From assembly GCF_025947285.1 (NCBI RefSeq), contig NZ_CP110008.1, forward strand, positions 744,001-808,000: a stretch of DNA of 64,000 nucleotides. Reading direction: 5' to 3'. The DNA is from Flavobacterium sp. N2820. GTDB taxonomy: Bacteria > Bacteroidota > Bacteroidia > Flavobacteriales > Flavobacteriaceae. Shown in pieces: positions 55,148 to 64,000 of the stretch. Every line of letters begins with the position of its first letter. Position 1 is the first letter of the stretch. Below the pieces are notes generated by a model. It searched no databases. It was given only the letters and a program-made list of their open reading frames with translations, and had not been told where the DNA came from. Position numbers and translations under genes: made by a program.

Positions 55148-55812
55148 ATTACAAGAACAACTCCTACTCTATTACTGAAGTTTCAACAGTTAAAACACAA
55201 ATTTTAACTGAGGAATCAAAACCTGTTGTAGTAGCTGTACCAGTTGTTAACGAACCTGTAATTGATGAAATACCAGAACTACAAAATGAAGTAGTTGCTC
55301 CAATTGTTCCTGAAATTCCAAAACCAGTTCTTACCAATTTAAATCCAACAGGAACAAAAGTTTCGGCACTTTCATTAGCGAGTATAAAAGCTAAAAAAGA
55401 CATAGAAGCCCAACAAAATCAGCATCAAAAGCACAAAGAAGAATTGCCTTCTGAAGCATTTAACGAAACAGATATGTTATTGCAATGGAATAAATTTGCT
55501 CAAAAAATGACAGATTCTGGAAAACGTTTGTTGGCGACATACATGCAAATGAACGATCCAACCTTAAACGGAGCAACCATAACATTAGAACTTCCTAATC
55601 AAAGTACGAAAGAAGAATTTTTATCCGGATGCCATGAATTATTGGGTTATTTAAGAGGTAAATTACACAACCACGATATTACTATTGAAGTGGTGGTCAA
55701 TGAAGCAACAGAAAACAAATATGCTTTTACGCCACAAGAAAAATTTGAACGATTAAAACAAATTAATCCTACGATTGAATTGTTGAGAAAGACGTTTGAT
55801 TTGGATGTTTAG
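55120..55812 (+). CDS. dnaX: DNA polymerase III subunit tau C-terminal extension (-1 frame of dnaX)
   Basis: From 55120 the -1 frame is open for 230 codons without a stop to TAG at 55812. It starts VAKFIIPATYYKN, continues through a proline/valine/glutamate-rich linker (about 55170-55330, PVVNEPVIDEIPEL), a NLNPTGTKVSALSLASIKAK segment, then a folded C-terminal domain LLQWNKFAQKMTDSGKRLLA to KTFDLDV, typical of flavobacterial tau. It has no start codon of its own that would make sense, so it needs a -1 shift from dnaX (about 587 aa total) or reflects a homopolymer error. Confidence 0.75.
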   Translation, partial: VAKFIIPATYYKNNSYSITEVSTVKTQILTEESKPVVVAVPVVNEPVIDEIPELQNEVVAPIVPEIPKPVLTNLNPTGTKVSALSLASIKAKKDIEAQQNQHQKHKEELPSEAFNETDMLLQWNKFAQKMTDSGKRLLATYMQMNDPTLNGATITLELPNQSTKEEFLSGCHELLGYLRGKLHNHDITIEVVVNEATENKYAFTPQEKFERLKQINPTIELLRKTFDLDV

Positions 55813-55815
55813 ATT

Positions 55816-56706
55816 TTAAATCTTCCCATAATACATCGCTTTCACGATACCATCAGATAATCCAATTTTTGGGACATGTATATTTCTTGCGCCACTCCAT
55901 TTCATAGCATTTAAATATATTCGTGTTGCAGGAATAATTACATCGGCACGGTCTGGATTTAAGCCTAAATCAGAGATGCGTTGTTCATAAGTCATGCTGT
56001 TTAACTTTTGATATTGCGATTGTACATACATGTATGATAGCGGTTTATCTTGGTTTTTCTCCGATAATTTGAATAATTTATTGATGTTTCCACCAGAACC
56101 AATTAACGTGATATTTTCAAATGGTTCAGTGTTTATTTTTATCCATTTTTCCATTTCTTGCCAAACAATATCGTTTACCATATCATTTAACAAACGAACG
56201 GTTCCATTTTTAAACGATTTGGATGCTATAATTTTCCCTTCAAAAAACAGAGAAAATTCAGTACTTCCGCCGCCAACATCTACATATAAATATGCTTTGT
56301 CAGAAGTTATAAATTGTTTTAAATCGGAAGCAGCAATAATAGCAGCTTCTTTTTTACCATCAATAATATCAATTTTAATATCGGCTTTTTTCTTAATAAT
56401 TTCGGCAACTTCTTTTCCATTATAAGCTTCACGCATAGCCGAAGTTGCGCAAGCTCTGTATTGTTCAACTTTGTGAACTTTCATTAATAATTTAAAAGCT
56501 TTCATGGCATCAACCATTCGGTCAATATTTTCTTCCGAAATTTCACCAACCGTAAACGCATCTTGTCCTAAACGAATTGGAACTCGAACCAATGAACTTT
56601 TGTTAAATTGAGGGGTGCAACCATCCTGCTCTACTATATTGGTTACCAATAATCGCATTGCATTAGAACCTATATCAATAGCCGCATATTTTTTTATTGT
56701 AATCAT
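55816..56706 (-). CDS. ppx: Exopolyphosphatase / Ppx-GppA family phosphatase
   Basis: A 296-aa actin-like ASKHA phosphatase that hydrolyses terminal phosphate of polyphosphate or pppGpp. Motifs are the N-terminal YAAIDIGSNAMRLLVTNI, the catalytic-glutamate region ATSAMREAYNG, YLYVDVGGGSTEFSLF (phosphate 2) and ITLIGSGGNINKL. It lacks the C-terminal HD-like domain of E. coli Ppx, as short Ppx forms do. It follows ppk1 by 12 nt, so polyphosphate turnover is the likely role. Confidence 0.88.
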   Translation of the reverse strand: MITIKKYAAIDIGSNAMRLLVTNIVEQDGCTPQFNKSSLVRVPIRLGQDAFTVGEISEENIDRMVDAMKAFKLLMKVHKVEQYRACATSAMREAYNGKEVAEIIKKKADIKIDIIDGKKEAAIIAASDLKQFITSDKAYLYVDVGGGSTEFSLFFEGKIIASKSFKNGTVRLLNDMVNDIVWQEMEKWIKINTEPFENITLIGSGGNINKLFKLSEKNQDKPLSYMYVQSQYQKLNSMTYEQRISDLGLNPDRADVIIPATRIYLNAMKWSGARNIHVPKIGLSDGIVKAMYYGKI

Positions 56707-56718
56707 ATATTTATGTAA

Positions 56719-58815
56719 TTATTGAACTTTTTCGGCTATTACATCAAGCTTTTTTTGGTAATAATTATACATTTCTAATTGTGCTCTGAACGTTTTTTCA
56801 TCACCACGTTTTCTGTATACATTTTTTAAATCATCTGAATGAATTCTAGCTTTAACATTGGCTTTCCACCCAATTTCAAATGTTTCAATTAGTTCTTTTT
56901 TAATATCTTCATCATAGATAGGACAAGTTACTTCAACCCTTGCATCTAAATTACGCGTCATAAAATCAGCTGAGGAAATAAAAACATCTGGATTTCCATC
57001 ATTTGCAAAAATGTAAATTCTAGAATGTTCCAAATAATTATCTACAATGCTAATTGCTTCAATATTTTCGCTCAAACCTTTAACACCAGGAATCAAACAA
57101 CAAATTCCTCTAATTATTAATTGAATTTTTACGCCTGCTTTACTTGCTTCATATAATTTATCTGTCATTTTAAAGTCGGAAATACTATTCATTTTCAACT
57201 TAATATAGGCTTCTTTTCCAGAAATTGCATTTAAGATTTCTCGTTCAATTAGCTTATTAAAACGACTTCTTGTATAATGAGGCGATACAATTAAATGTTT
57301 GTAACGATGCACACGATAATTCACATCAAAGAAATCAAAAATCTTTGCTGCATCTTTTAAAATCTCGTTATTACTTGTAAACAAAGTAACATCCGTGTAT
57401 ACTTTTGCTGAATTTTCATTGAAATTACCGGTTGAAATAAATCCATAGCGTTTAACTTTTCCTTCTTCAACACGCTCTATTACACAAATTTTACTATGCA
57501 CTTTTAAACCTTTAACCCCAAAAATTAATTCGATGCCTTCGGTTTGCATTTGTTCGGAATATGAAATGTTGCTTTCTTCATCAAAACGAGCTTGTAATTC
57601 GATTTGAACCGTTACTTTTTTTCCGTTTTTGGCCGCATTTATTAACGAACTTACTATTTGTGAATTTTTTGCTAAACGGTACAATGTAATTTTTATAGAA
57701 GCTACTTTTGGATCTAGAGCGGCTTCTCGCAAAAACTTAATAATGTATGAAAATGATTGGTACGGAGCATATAACAAATAATCTTTTTTCTTTATTTTTT
57801 CTAATATACTTCCTTCTAACGATAATCCAGGAACAGGAAGAGGTACATTTTCTCTATATAATAAATCATATCGTCCTAAATTTGGAAAATTCATATAATC
57901 TCTACGATTGTGATATCTTCCACCAGGAATAATACTGTCGGAACTATCAATTTTCATTCCTTTCAAAAAATATTCTAAAGTATCTTTGCCTATGGCTTGG
58001 TCGTAAACAAATCGTACAGGTTCACCAACTCTTCGTTCTTTTACAGAAGATGAAATTTTTTCAATTAAACTTTTACTCAAATCACTATCGAATTCTAACT
58101 GAGCATCACGCGTAATTTTAATCATGTGAGCTGAAATACTTTCGTAATCAAATATGTTGAATATATTGTTTAAGTTATACCGTATAACATCATCTAAAAG
58201 AATAATATACTGTTTTTCTGAATTTGAGGGAAGTACTACAAATCGATTAACTGTATTTGGAATTTCGACTACGGCATAACGAATTTCTTTCGTAGATAAT
58301 GAGAATTTACTTTTAGAATTCATTACCAATTTGACAGCTAAATATCCAGAAGTATCTTTTAAAAGCGGGAATTCTTCCAAATCATTTAACATGATTGTCA
58401 CTACAGCAGGACTAACTTTTTGAATAAAATAGTCGTGAATAAAATTTTCTTGATCTTTAGAAATATCTTTTTCGCTAATGATGAAAATGTTTTCTTTTTC
58501 TAGTTTTTTTTCAATTTCGCTTAAGATTCGCAAACTTTCCGATTGATGTTCAATAACAATTTCTGTAATTTCTTTCAGTAATTGTTCAGCTGGAACCCCT
58601 AATATTTTCTCAGTTTCAGTTGATTCGAGGCTCATTCGTCGAATAGCAGCATAGCGTACTCTAAAAAATTCGTCTAAATTATTTGAAAAAATTCCTAAAA
58701 ATCGAAATCTGTCTAATAAAGGAACACTTTCGTCGTTAGCTTCTTGAAGCACGCGAGCGTTAAAGGTTAGCCAACTTTTTTCGCGGTCTATATAATTATT
58801 ATTTGTGTTAATCAT
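56719..58815 (-). CDS. ppk1: Polyphosphate kinase 1
   Basis: A 698-aa membrane-associated kinase making polyphosphate from ATP. It starts at ATG 58815 (MINTNNNYIDREKSWLTFNA), overlapping the sixA 3' end by 8 nt; the ATG at 58845 lies inside sixA and is less likely. It has the N-terminal four-helix domain with RFRFLGIFSNNLDEFFRVR, SIKITLYRLAKNSQIV, the autophosphorylated histidine in GLKVHSKICVIER, and ISSADFMTRNLDARVEV near the end. It is in an operon sixA-ppk1-ppx. Confidence 0.94.
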   Translation of the reverse strand: MINTNNNYIDREKSWLTFNARVLQEANDESVPLLDRFRFLGIFSNNLDEFFRVRYAAIRRMSLESTETEKILGVPAEQLLKEITEIVIEHQSESLRILSEIEKKLEKENIFIISEKDISKDQENFIHDYFIQKVSPAVVTIMLNDLEEFPLLKDTSGYLAVKLVMNSKSKFSLSTKEIRYAVVEIPNTVNRFVVLPSNSEKQYIILLDDVIRYNLNNIFNIFDYESISAHMIKITRDAQLEFDSDLSKSLIEKISSSVKERRVGEPVRFVYDQAIGKDTLEYFLKGMKIDSSDSIIPGGRYHNRRDYMNFPNLGRYDLLYRENVPLPVPGLSLEGSILEKIKKKDYLLYAPYQSFSYIIKFLREAALDPKVASIKITLYRLAKNSQIVSSLINAAKNGKKVTVQIELQARFDEESNISYSEQMQTEGIELIFGVKGLKVHSKICVIERVEEGKVKRYGFISTGNFNENSAKVYTDVTLFTSNNEILKDAAKIFDFFDVNYRVHRYKHLIVSPHYTRSRFNKLIEREILNAISGKEAYIKLKMNSISDFKMTDKLYEASKAGVKIQLIIRGICCLIPGVKGLSENIEAISIVDNYLEHSRIYIFANDGNPDVFISSADFMTRNLDARVEVTCPIYDEDIKKELIETFEIGWKANVKARIHSDDLKNVYRKRGDEKTFRAQLEMYNYYQKKLDVIAEKVQ

Positions 58816-59299
58816 TTTTAAAATGGCTTGGAAATAAGGTTGCAATTGTTTTTCCTTTACCTAAATTATCCCAATCATTAGTTTCAAATTGCATAGCAAC
58901 CAAACCTGACGTTGGAACATTTTCAATATAAAGGTCTCCAAATTTATTAACAAAATTTGTAATAGCTTCATTATGTCCGAAAAGAATTAGGCTATCGTGT
59001 TCATTTTTACATTTTTTTATGATTTGATATAATTTTTTATCGTCAAACGTATATAAATCTTCTGTAAAATGAATTGTTTCCAAAGGTATTGATAGGTATT
59101 GTGAAAAAATATAAGCTGTTTCTGTGGTTCGTTTTGATTTACTACTCCAAACAATATAGGAATTTGGAACAATGTTAACAGATTTTGAGGCAATTAAATG
59201 CGCATCTTTAACACCACGAGAAGAAATAGATCGATCAATATCTTGCACAGGAGCATCCCAACTTGACTTTGAATGTCTGATTAAAATTAAATTTTTCAT
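58808..59299 (-). CDS. SixA-like histidine phosphatase
   Basis: A 163-aa member of the histidine phosphatase branch. It has the phosphohistidine motif LILIRHSKSSWDAPVQDIDR (RHxK with a serine/lysine tail as in SixA), IVWSSKSKRTTETA, and the second catalytic histidine in LILFGHNEAITNFV. SixA in E. coli dephosphorylates phosphohistidine of a phosphotransferase system or histidine phosphotransfer domain. In this lineage it is often next to ppk1, as here, although the connection is not established. Confidence 0.88.
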   Translation of the reverse strand: MKNLILIRHSKSSWDAPVQDIDRSISSRGVKDAHLIASKSVNIVPNSYIVWSSKSKRTTETAYIFSQYLSIPLETIHFTEDLYTFDDKKLYQIIKKCKNEHDSLILFGHNEAITNFVNKFGDLYIENVPTSGLVAMQFETNDWDNLGKGKTIATLFPSHFKND

Positions 59300-59595
59300 A
59301 GTGATTCGTTTAGATGATTAAATTAATCATTTTTTTCAACTTATTTATTATCATTTTGTCAATTTTAAGTGACTTTATAGATTATTTTAATCACTTTGTC
59401 GAATAAGTACTACAGTTTTATTACAAATCTAAGAATTTAAGTAATTTAGCACCATGTTAACTAGACTAATGTAGTTTGTTTGACTAAAAAATAGATTTTT
59501 AAATATACCCCCTAAAGTAATTTTAACAGCCTATCTTTTCCCCCTATCTAACCTTATACTAGACTTGCTATAATCTTAATTTTAAAATTAGTATT
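59300..59595. promoter_or_regulatory. Regulatory region upstream of the adhesin pair, CCCCCTA direct repeats
   Basis: A 296-nt A/T-rich region between divergent transcripts. Two exact CCCCCTA repeats stand out at 59508-59514 and 59540-59546, 32 bp apart (three helical turns), 50 nt before ATG 59596. They are the only G/C-rich blocks in the region and could be a regulator site. The start of the region must also hold the sixA promoter. Confidence 0.4.
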
Positions 59596-60072
59596 ATGGA
59601 AAGTATATTTAAATTCAAATGTCTTTTTTTAGTGACATTTTTTTTCTTTACAAGTTATGAAATATGTAGTGCACAAGAATTTTTCAATTATAACGCTGCA
59701 CTATTGGGTAAAGAAAAACAAAACAATGTTGAAAAAATTAGCACTATTTTAAATTCCAATAGTCTCAAGTTTTCGAATTCATCTGATGCTAATACCTCTT
59801 CAAAAACCTCTAGCACCTTAGATATTGGTTATTTAGATTTGTCTAAGTTATCACAATTAGATACAGCACAATTTCAGAATATTAGAAATTGTATTGTACG
59901 AATTTCCACATCCGTTGCTACTATTAATCTAAATGATTTAAATCAATTTTCGAATTTAGAAATTGTGCACCTAATCATTGAAACCAAAACAATCAATGGT
60001 AATATTCCTAGTTTAATTTCTATGAATAATAAGCAAGTTTTAATTTCTTATCAAATAAGCATTCCTGAATAA
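59596..60072 (+). CDS. Secreted small protein, hypothetical, upstream of the adhesin gene
   Basis: 158 aa. A Sec signal peptide (MESIFKFKCLFLVTFFFFTS, cleavage near SAQ) begins the protein. The mature part has a serine/asparagine-rich linker (about 45-80) and a C-terminal domain with repeated hydrophobic strands (IGYLDLSKLSQLDTAQFQNI, LNDLNQFSNLEIVHLIIET), reminiscent of leucine-rich-repeat spacing. No family is recognised. It ends 16 nt before the adhesin gene, so the two are probably co-transcribed and the small protein may assist the adhesin (inference). Similar small genes are seen ahead of sprB-type genes. Confidence 0.7.
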   Translation: MESIFKFKCLFLVTFFFFTSYEICSAQEFFNYNAALLGKEKQNNVEKISTILNSNSLKFSNSSDANTSSKTSSTLDIGYLDLSKLSQLDTAQFQNIRNCIVRISTSVATINLNDLNQFSNLEIVHLIIETKTINGNIPSLISMNNKQVLISYQISIPE

Positions 60073-60088
60073 TTTTATATTATCTATC

Positions 60089-63000
60089 ATGTCTCCTAAA
60101 AATTATATTACTAAAAACTTGAATGAAAATAAAACATTAATGTTTGTTTTACTTTTCTTATCATTTAACTATTACGGAATGGCTCAAGTAAGAGTAAATT
60201 TTACTCCAAGAGAACCTGTTGCAAGTCCGTCAACATCAATATATAAAGTTAAGGGTGATTTTTCATTAATTGGAAACACAAATTTGACCTTAAATTCTTA
60301 TGATGATAACGAACCAAATAGTAATAACAACATGCGCTATGTTGATGTAGATGGTGATGCAAGTACATTTAATTCTTCCTCTGCAAATTTGACTTTTTCA
60401 AATGAAAACGGAGCGGTTCCTGAGTGTTCAAAAGTTGTTTTTGCAGGTTTATATTGGACAGGAAGAGCATCAGATGGTTCAAGTAGTCCTGATACATTTG
60501 ATGTTACAAAAAATGCTGTTACCAAAACGTTTAACAAAAGAAAAGTACAATTAAAGGGACCATTATCAAGTTCTTATACTGAAATTACAGCGGGTACAAA
60601 TGACATCTATTACCCTCAAAATAGTGATGGTTTTATGTATTCTGCTTTCGCAGAAATAACAGATTATGTCAAAACGAATGGTTTGGGCCAATATACGGTT
60701 GCTGATATTGCACTTGTTGAAGGCAATGGAGGTGGAACAGGTTATTATGGTGGCTGGGGAATTATTGTTGTTTACGAAAATTCTAAAATGAAATGGCGCG
60801 ATATTACTGTTTTTGATGGACATGCTTATGTACAAGGTAGTACAACTGTGAGTCACGAAATTCCAATTTCTGGTTTTAATGCCGTTCAAACGGGTCAGGT
60901 AAATATTAAACTTGGGTTAATGGCAGGTGAAGGTGATCGTAGTATAAGTGGTGATTATTTTAACATTCGTCGTTCAAGTGATAATAATTGGCAAGCATTA
61001 AATCATACAGGAAACGGAACAAATAATTTTTTTAATTCATCGATTCAAACAGGTGGTAATACAAGGAATCCCAATTTGTTAAACAATACGGGGTTAGATA
61101 TTTCAATGTTTAATATTCCTAATGTAGGAAACAGTGTTATTGCTAATAATCAAACATCAACAACACTTCGTTATGGTTCTACACAAGATACATATGTTAT
61201 ATTTATGGCAGCAATGGCTGTAGATGCATACATTCCAGAAGCTGAAGGAGTTATGTCTTTGGTGTCTATTAATGGATTACCTGCGACAAGCACCACAACA
61301 GTATCACCAGGAGAAGAAATTGAATATTCGATTAAAATTTTGAATGAAGGTACTGATGCTATAAATAATGCACAAATACGAATTGAAATTCCATATATGG
61401 CTACTTTTGTAAACGGAAGTCAATCGGGAATCATCAATTTCAGCCCATTACCTACTCCAAATAATTTATATTTTAATCCAGCAATTGGGGCATCTGGTGC
61501 ATTAATTTGGGATATTGGAACATTACCGGTTCCGGCAAATCCTTCTGATGTTTTAGGAGAATTAAAATATAAAATAAAGATTACAGAAGATTGTTTTTTA
61601 CTTAAAAATCAATTTTGTATACCAAGTACTAGTCTTCAAGGCTTTATTAATGGAGTTGGTGCACTTACAGGAATACCGATCACTAATCAACCTTTTATAC
61701 AAGGTTATGTGACCTCTGGATTATGTATTGGTGATCCAATTACTGATCCCATTTCAGTTAGTATTGATGCAACCAATTATATTAGTCAAAATTGTCAAAA
61801 TGAGAATGTTGAATTAAGTTTTGACTTTTGTGGGACTAATGTTCAAATTCCTTTCAATTCAATTGCATCAAATTATCCAAATGGTACCCAATTTTATAAC
61901 TCATATCCAGTAACACCTTCAACAACAGAATACTCAACAAATAATCCTTTTCCTAACGGAATTGGAGTACATACCTTTTATGCAATTCCACCCAATTCAA
62001 ATGGATGTTATTATAGATTTACAATTGTTATTGATGATATCCCAATTATAACATCACCTGCATCAACAACTATTAATGGCTGTGGAACTAGTGCACTCAC
62101 TACTCTACCATTTAGTACAGTTCCTGTTGCTATTACATTACAAGATTTTATTACTATTGGAGGAAGTGTTTCAAATACTACTTTAACTTATACTATAACT
62201 TATGTTGATGTAATTGCTGGAAATTGTCCTACTATTATCAATAGAAGTTATACTGTTTCAACTTCTTGTGTAACAGTTAATTTAAGTCAAGTATTCACCA
62301 TAGAACTCAATGATTTTACATTACCTGCAAACACTACTTCAACTGTAGCTTGTGCTGCGGATATTGTAGCGCCTTCGGTTCCTGTTGTAACGGATAATTG
62401 TGGTAATGTGTTAGTAGCTTCGGCTCCTGTAGTTTCAACAACTCCAGCTTGTGAAGGAAATGTGACGTATACCTATACTTTCACGGATTGTGAAGGAAAC
62501 ACGCACAATTGGGTACATACTTTCACTATTGAAAACAGCGATTTTACATTACCTGCTAACACTGCTTCAACTGTGGCTTGTGCTGCGGATATTGTAGCGC
62601 CTTCGGTTCCTGTTGTAACAGATAATTGTGGCGATGTATTAGTGGCTTCTGCTCCTTCGATTTCTACAACTCCAGCTTGTGAAGGAAATGTTACTTATAC
62701 GTATACTTTTACGGATTGTGAAGGAAACTCGCACAATTGGGTACATACTTTCACTATTGAAAATACTGATTTTACGCTTCCTGCAAATACTGCTTCAACT
62801 GTGGCTTGTGCTGCGGATATTGTAGCGCCAAGTGTTCCTGTTGTAACGGATAATTGTGGTAATGTGTTAGTAGCTTCGGCTCCTGCTATTTCTGCTAATC
62901 CAGCTTGTGAAGGAAATGTGACGTATACTTATACTTTTACGGATTGTGAAGGAAATGCGCACAATTGGGTACATACTTTTACTATCGAAAACAGCGATTT

Positions 63001-64000
63001 TACATTACCTGCAAACACTACTTCAACGGTAGCTTGTGCTGCGGATATTGTAGCGCCTTCGGTTCCTGTTGTAACGGATAATTGTGGTAATGTGTTAGTA
63101 GCTTCGGCTCCTGTAGTTTCAACAACTCCAGCTTGTGAAGGAAATGTGACGTATACCTATACTTTCACGGATTGTGAAGGAAACACGCACAATTGGGTAC
63201 ATACTTTCACTATTGAAAACAGCGATTTTACATTACCTGCTAACACTGCTTCAACTGTGGCTTGTGCTGCGGATATTGTAGCGCCTTCGGTTCCTGTTGT
63301 AACAGATAATTGTGGCGATGTATTAGTGGCTTCTGCTCCTTCGATTTCTACAACTCCAGCTTGTGAAGGAAATGTGACGTATACCTATACTTTCACGGAT
63401 TGTGAAGGAAACACGCACAATTGGGTACATACTTTCACTATTGAAAATACGGATTTTACGCTTCCAGCAAACACTACTTCAACGGTAGCTTGTGCTGCGG
63501 ATATTGTAGCGCCAAGTGTTCCTGTTGTAACGGATAATTGTGGTAATGTGTTAGTAGCTTCGGCTCCTGCTATTTCTACAACTCCAGCATGTGAAGGAAA
63601 TGTGACTTATACCTATACTTTCACGGATTGTGAAGGAAACTCTCACAATTGGGTACATACTTTCACTATTGAAAATACGGATTTTACGCTTCCAGCAAAC
63701 ACTACTTCAACGGTAGCTTGTGCTGCGGATATTGTAGCGCCAAGTGTTCCTGTTGTAACGGATAATTGTGGTAATGTGTTAGTAGCTTCGGCTCCTGCTA
63801 TTTCTACAACTCCAGCATGTGAAGGAAATGTAACCTATACTTATACATTCACGGATTGTGAAGGAAACACGCACAATTGGGTACATACTTTCACTATTGA
63901 AAACAGCGATTTTACATTACCTGCTAACACTGCTTCAACTGTGGCTTGTGCTGCGGATATTGTAGCGCCTTCGGTTCCTGTTGTAACGGACAATTGTGGT
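60089..64000 (+). CDS. SprB-like giant cell-surface adhesin, 3' end beyond window
   Basis: The frame is open from ATG 60089 to the window end (1304 codons, no stop). An N-terminal signal (about residues 17-33, hydrophobic MFVLLFLSFNYYGMAQ; a start at 60140 is possible) leads to a domain with VVFAGLYWTGRAS and TGYYGGWGIIVVYENS (about 110-250), seen ahead of DUF11 repeats in secreted proteins. A DUF11-like domain follows (about 400-490, PGEEIEYSIKILNEGTDA), then cysteine-containing linkers. From residue 742 exact 76-residue repeats begin, HYR-like (DFTLPANTASTVACAADIVA...). The T9SS C-terminal domain would be off-window. Likely a gliding or attachment adhesin. Confidence 0.85.
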   Translation, partial: MSPKNYITKNLNENKTLMFVLLFLSFNYYGMAQVRVNFTPREPVASPSTSIYKVKGDFSLIGNTNLTLNSYDDNEPNSNNNMRYVDVDGDASTFNSSSANLTFSNENGAVPECSKVVFAGLYWTGRASDGSSSPDTFDVTKNAVTKTFNKRKVQLKGPLSSSYTEITAGTNDIYYPQNSDGFMYSAFAEITDYVKTNGLGQYTVADIALVEGNGGGTGYYGGWGIIVVYENSKMKWRDITVFDGHAYVQGSTTVSHEIPISGFNAVQTGQVNIKLGLMAGEGDRSISGDYFNIRRSSDNNWQALNHTGNGTNNFFNSSIQTGGNTRNPNLLNNTGLDISMFNIPNVGNSVIANNQTSTTLRYGSTQDTYVIFMAAMAVDAYIPEAEGVMSLVSINGLPATSTTTVSPGEEIEYSIKILNEGTDAINNAQIRIEIPYMATFVNGSQSGIINFSPLPTPNNLYFNPAIGASGALIWDIGTLPVPANPSDVLGELKYKIKITEDCFLLKNQFCIPSTSLQGFINGVGALTGIPITNQPFIQGYVTSGLCIGDPITDPISVSIDATNYISQNCQNENVELSFDFCGTNVQIPFNSIASNYPNGTQFYNSYPVTPSTTEYSTNNPFPNGIGVHTFYAIPPNSNGCYYRFTIVIDDIPIITSPASTTINGCGTSALTTLPFSTVPVAITLQDFITIGGSVSNTTLTYTITYVDVIAGNCPTIINRSYTVSTSCVTVNLSQVFTIELNDFTLPANTTSTVACAADIVAPSVPVVTDNCGNVLVASAPVVSTTPACEGNVTYTYTFTDCEGNTHNWVHTFTIENSDFTLPANTASTVACAADIVAPSVPVVTDNCGDVLVASAPSISTTPACEGNVTYTYTFTDCEGNSHNWVHTFTIENTDFTLPANTASTVACAADIVAPSVPVVTDNCGNVLVASAPAISANPACEGNVTYTYTFTDCEGNAHNWVHTFTIENSDFTLPANTTSTVACAADIVAPSVPVVTDNCGNVLVASAPVVSTTPACEGNVTYTYTFTDCEGNTHNWVHTFTIENSDFTLPANTASTVACAADIVAPSVPVVTDNCGDVLVASAPSISTTPACEGNVTYTYTFTDCEGNTHNWVHTFTIENTDFTLPANTTSTVACAADIVAPSVPVVTDNCGNVLVASAPAISTTPACEGNVTYTYTFTDCEGNSHNWVHTFTIENTDFTLPANTTSTVACAADIVAPSVPVVTDNCGNVLVASAPAISTTPACEGNVTYTYTFTDCEGNTHNWVHTFTIENSDFTLPANTASTVACAADIVAPSVPVVTDNCG
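62312..64000 (+). repeat. Tandem 228-bp coding repeats (76-aa HYR-like units), seven full and one partial
   Basis: Units start at 62312, 62540, 62768, 62996, 63224, 63452, 63680 and 63908, exactly 228 bp apart with no indels; the last is cut by the window. Each encodes DFTLPANT..ACAADIVAPSVP, VVTDNCG, ACEGNVTYTYTFTDCEGN, HNWVHTFTIEN with four cysteines. Unit 4 is nearly identical to unit 1 (one difference by eye), and most of unit 5 to unit 2. Units 6 and 7 share the unit-3-type opening, giving a three-unit (684-bp) higher-order pattern. The array probably extends past the window. Confidence 0.92.

Noticed and set aside
55444..55812. Independent 122-aa gene after dnaX
   Set aside because: The frame is open back to the slip site at 55120 and its sequence is that of the tau C-terminus, so it is part of dnaX.
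62312..64000. Regular repeat array that could be mistaken for CRISPR
   Set aside because: The units are 228 bp, contiguous, in frame with the adhesin gene and code for a 76-aa domain. There are no unique spacers between short repeats.

Overview
This is an AT-rich chromosomal segment from a member of the Flavobacteriaceae, most likely Flavobacterium or a close relative. The support is the gene families (TonB-type receptor with a carboxypeptidase-regulatory-like domain, DUF3822, Bacteroidota-type arginine decarboxylase, SprB-like repeat adhesin), -7 promoter boxes of the form TAnnTTTG, weak Shine-Dalgarno signals and A/T-flanked hairpin terminators. It is mostly housekeeping chromosome. I see no rRNA or tRNA gene, CRISPR array, prophage or recognisable insertion sequence.

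Layout. 0-9.4 kb: end of an outer-membrane barrel gene, a lone lpxD, an acyl-CoA carboxylase beta subunit, a long RluA-type pseudouridine synthase, a secreted M1 peptidase, menE, a CPBP protease and an ArsC-like reductase. 9.5-18.5 kb: TonB-type receptor, a 53-aa membrane protein, corA, hutI-crcB, a coiled-coil membrane protein, hutG and a DEAD-box helicase. 18.5-26.4 kb (minus strand): yaaA, mgsA, a comM/YifB ATPase, and a pabB/four-helix-bundle/tilS/dsbD run in which the four-helix-bundle gene sits between inverted repeats. 26.5-36.9 kb: a YadA-head-like surface protein, a DUF4349 lipoprotein, DoxX, lpdA, a divergent Lrp/PLP-lyase pair, nhaC and katG. 36.9-43.5 kb: an acidic protein, a deoxyhypusine-synthase-like protein with arginine decarboxylase, aroB, proline dehydrogenase, DinB and a second Lrp regulator. 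43.5-50.9 kb: an M14 peptidase divergent from an XRE regulator across an operator array, a lipoprotein, an acyltransferase, a methyltransferase overlapping a potassium channel, kdsB and a RecD-like helicase. 51-59.3 kb: a membrane protein/DUF3822/rsmD cluster, rnpB, a frameshifted small gene, dnaX with a frameshift, and sixA-ppk1-ppx. 59.6 kb to the end: a small secreted protein and the start of a giant repeat adhesin running off the window.

Most notable: (1) dnaX is split by an A10G run followed at once by TAG, with the tau C-terminus intact in the -1 frame; (2) six TTTAC-N4-GTAAA palindromes plus a half site fill the XRE/M14 intergenic region, one covering the XRE start codon; (3) an exact 228-bp coding repeat with a three-unit higher-order pattern ends the window; (4) the four-helix-bundle gene lies between perfect 13-bp inverted repeats; (5) a deoxyhypusine-synthase homologue with its catalytic lysine motif is paired with arginine decarboxylase and no agmatinase. 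All function calls come from reading motifs and translations; no database search was run.
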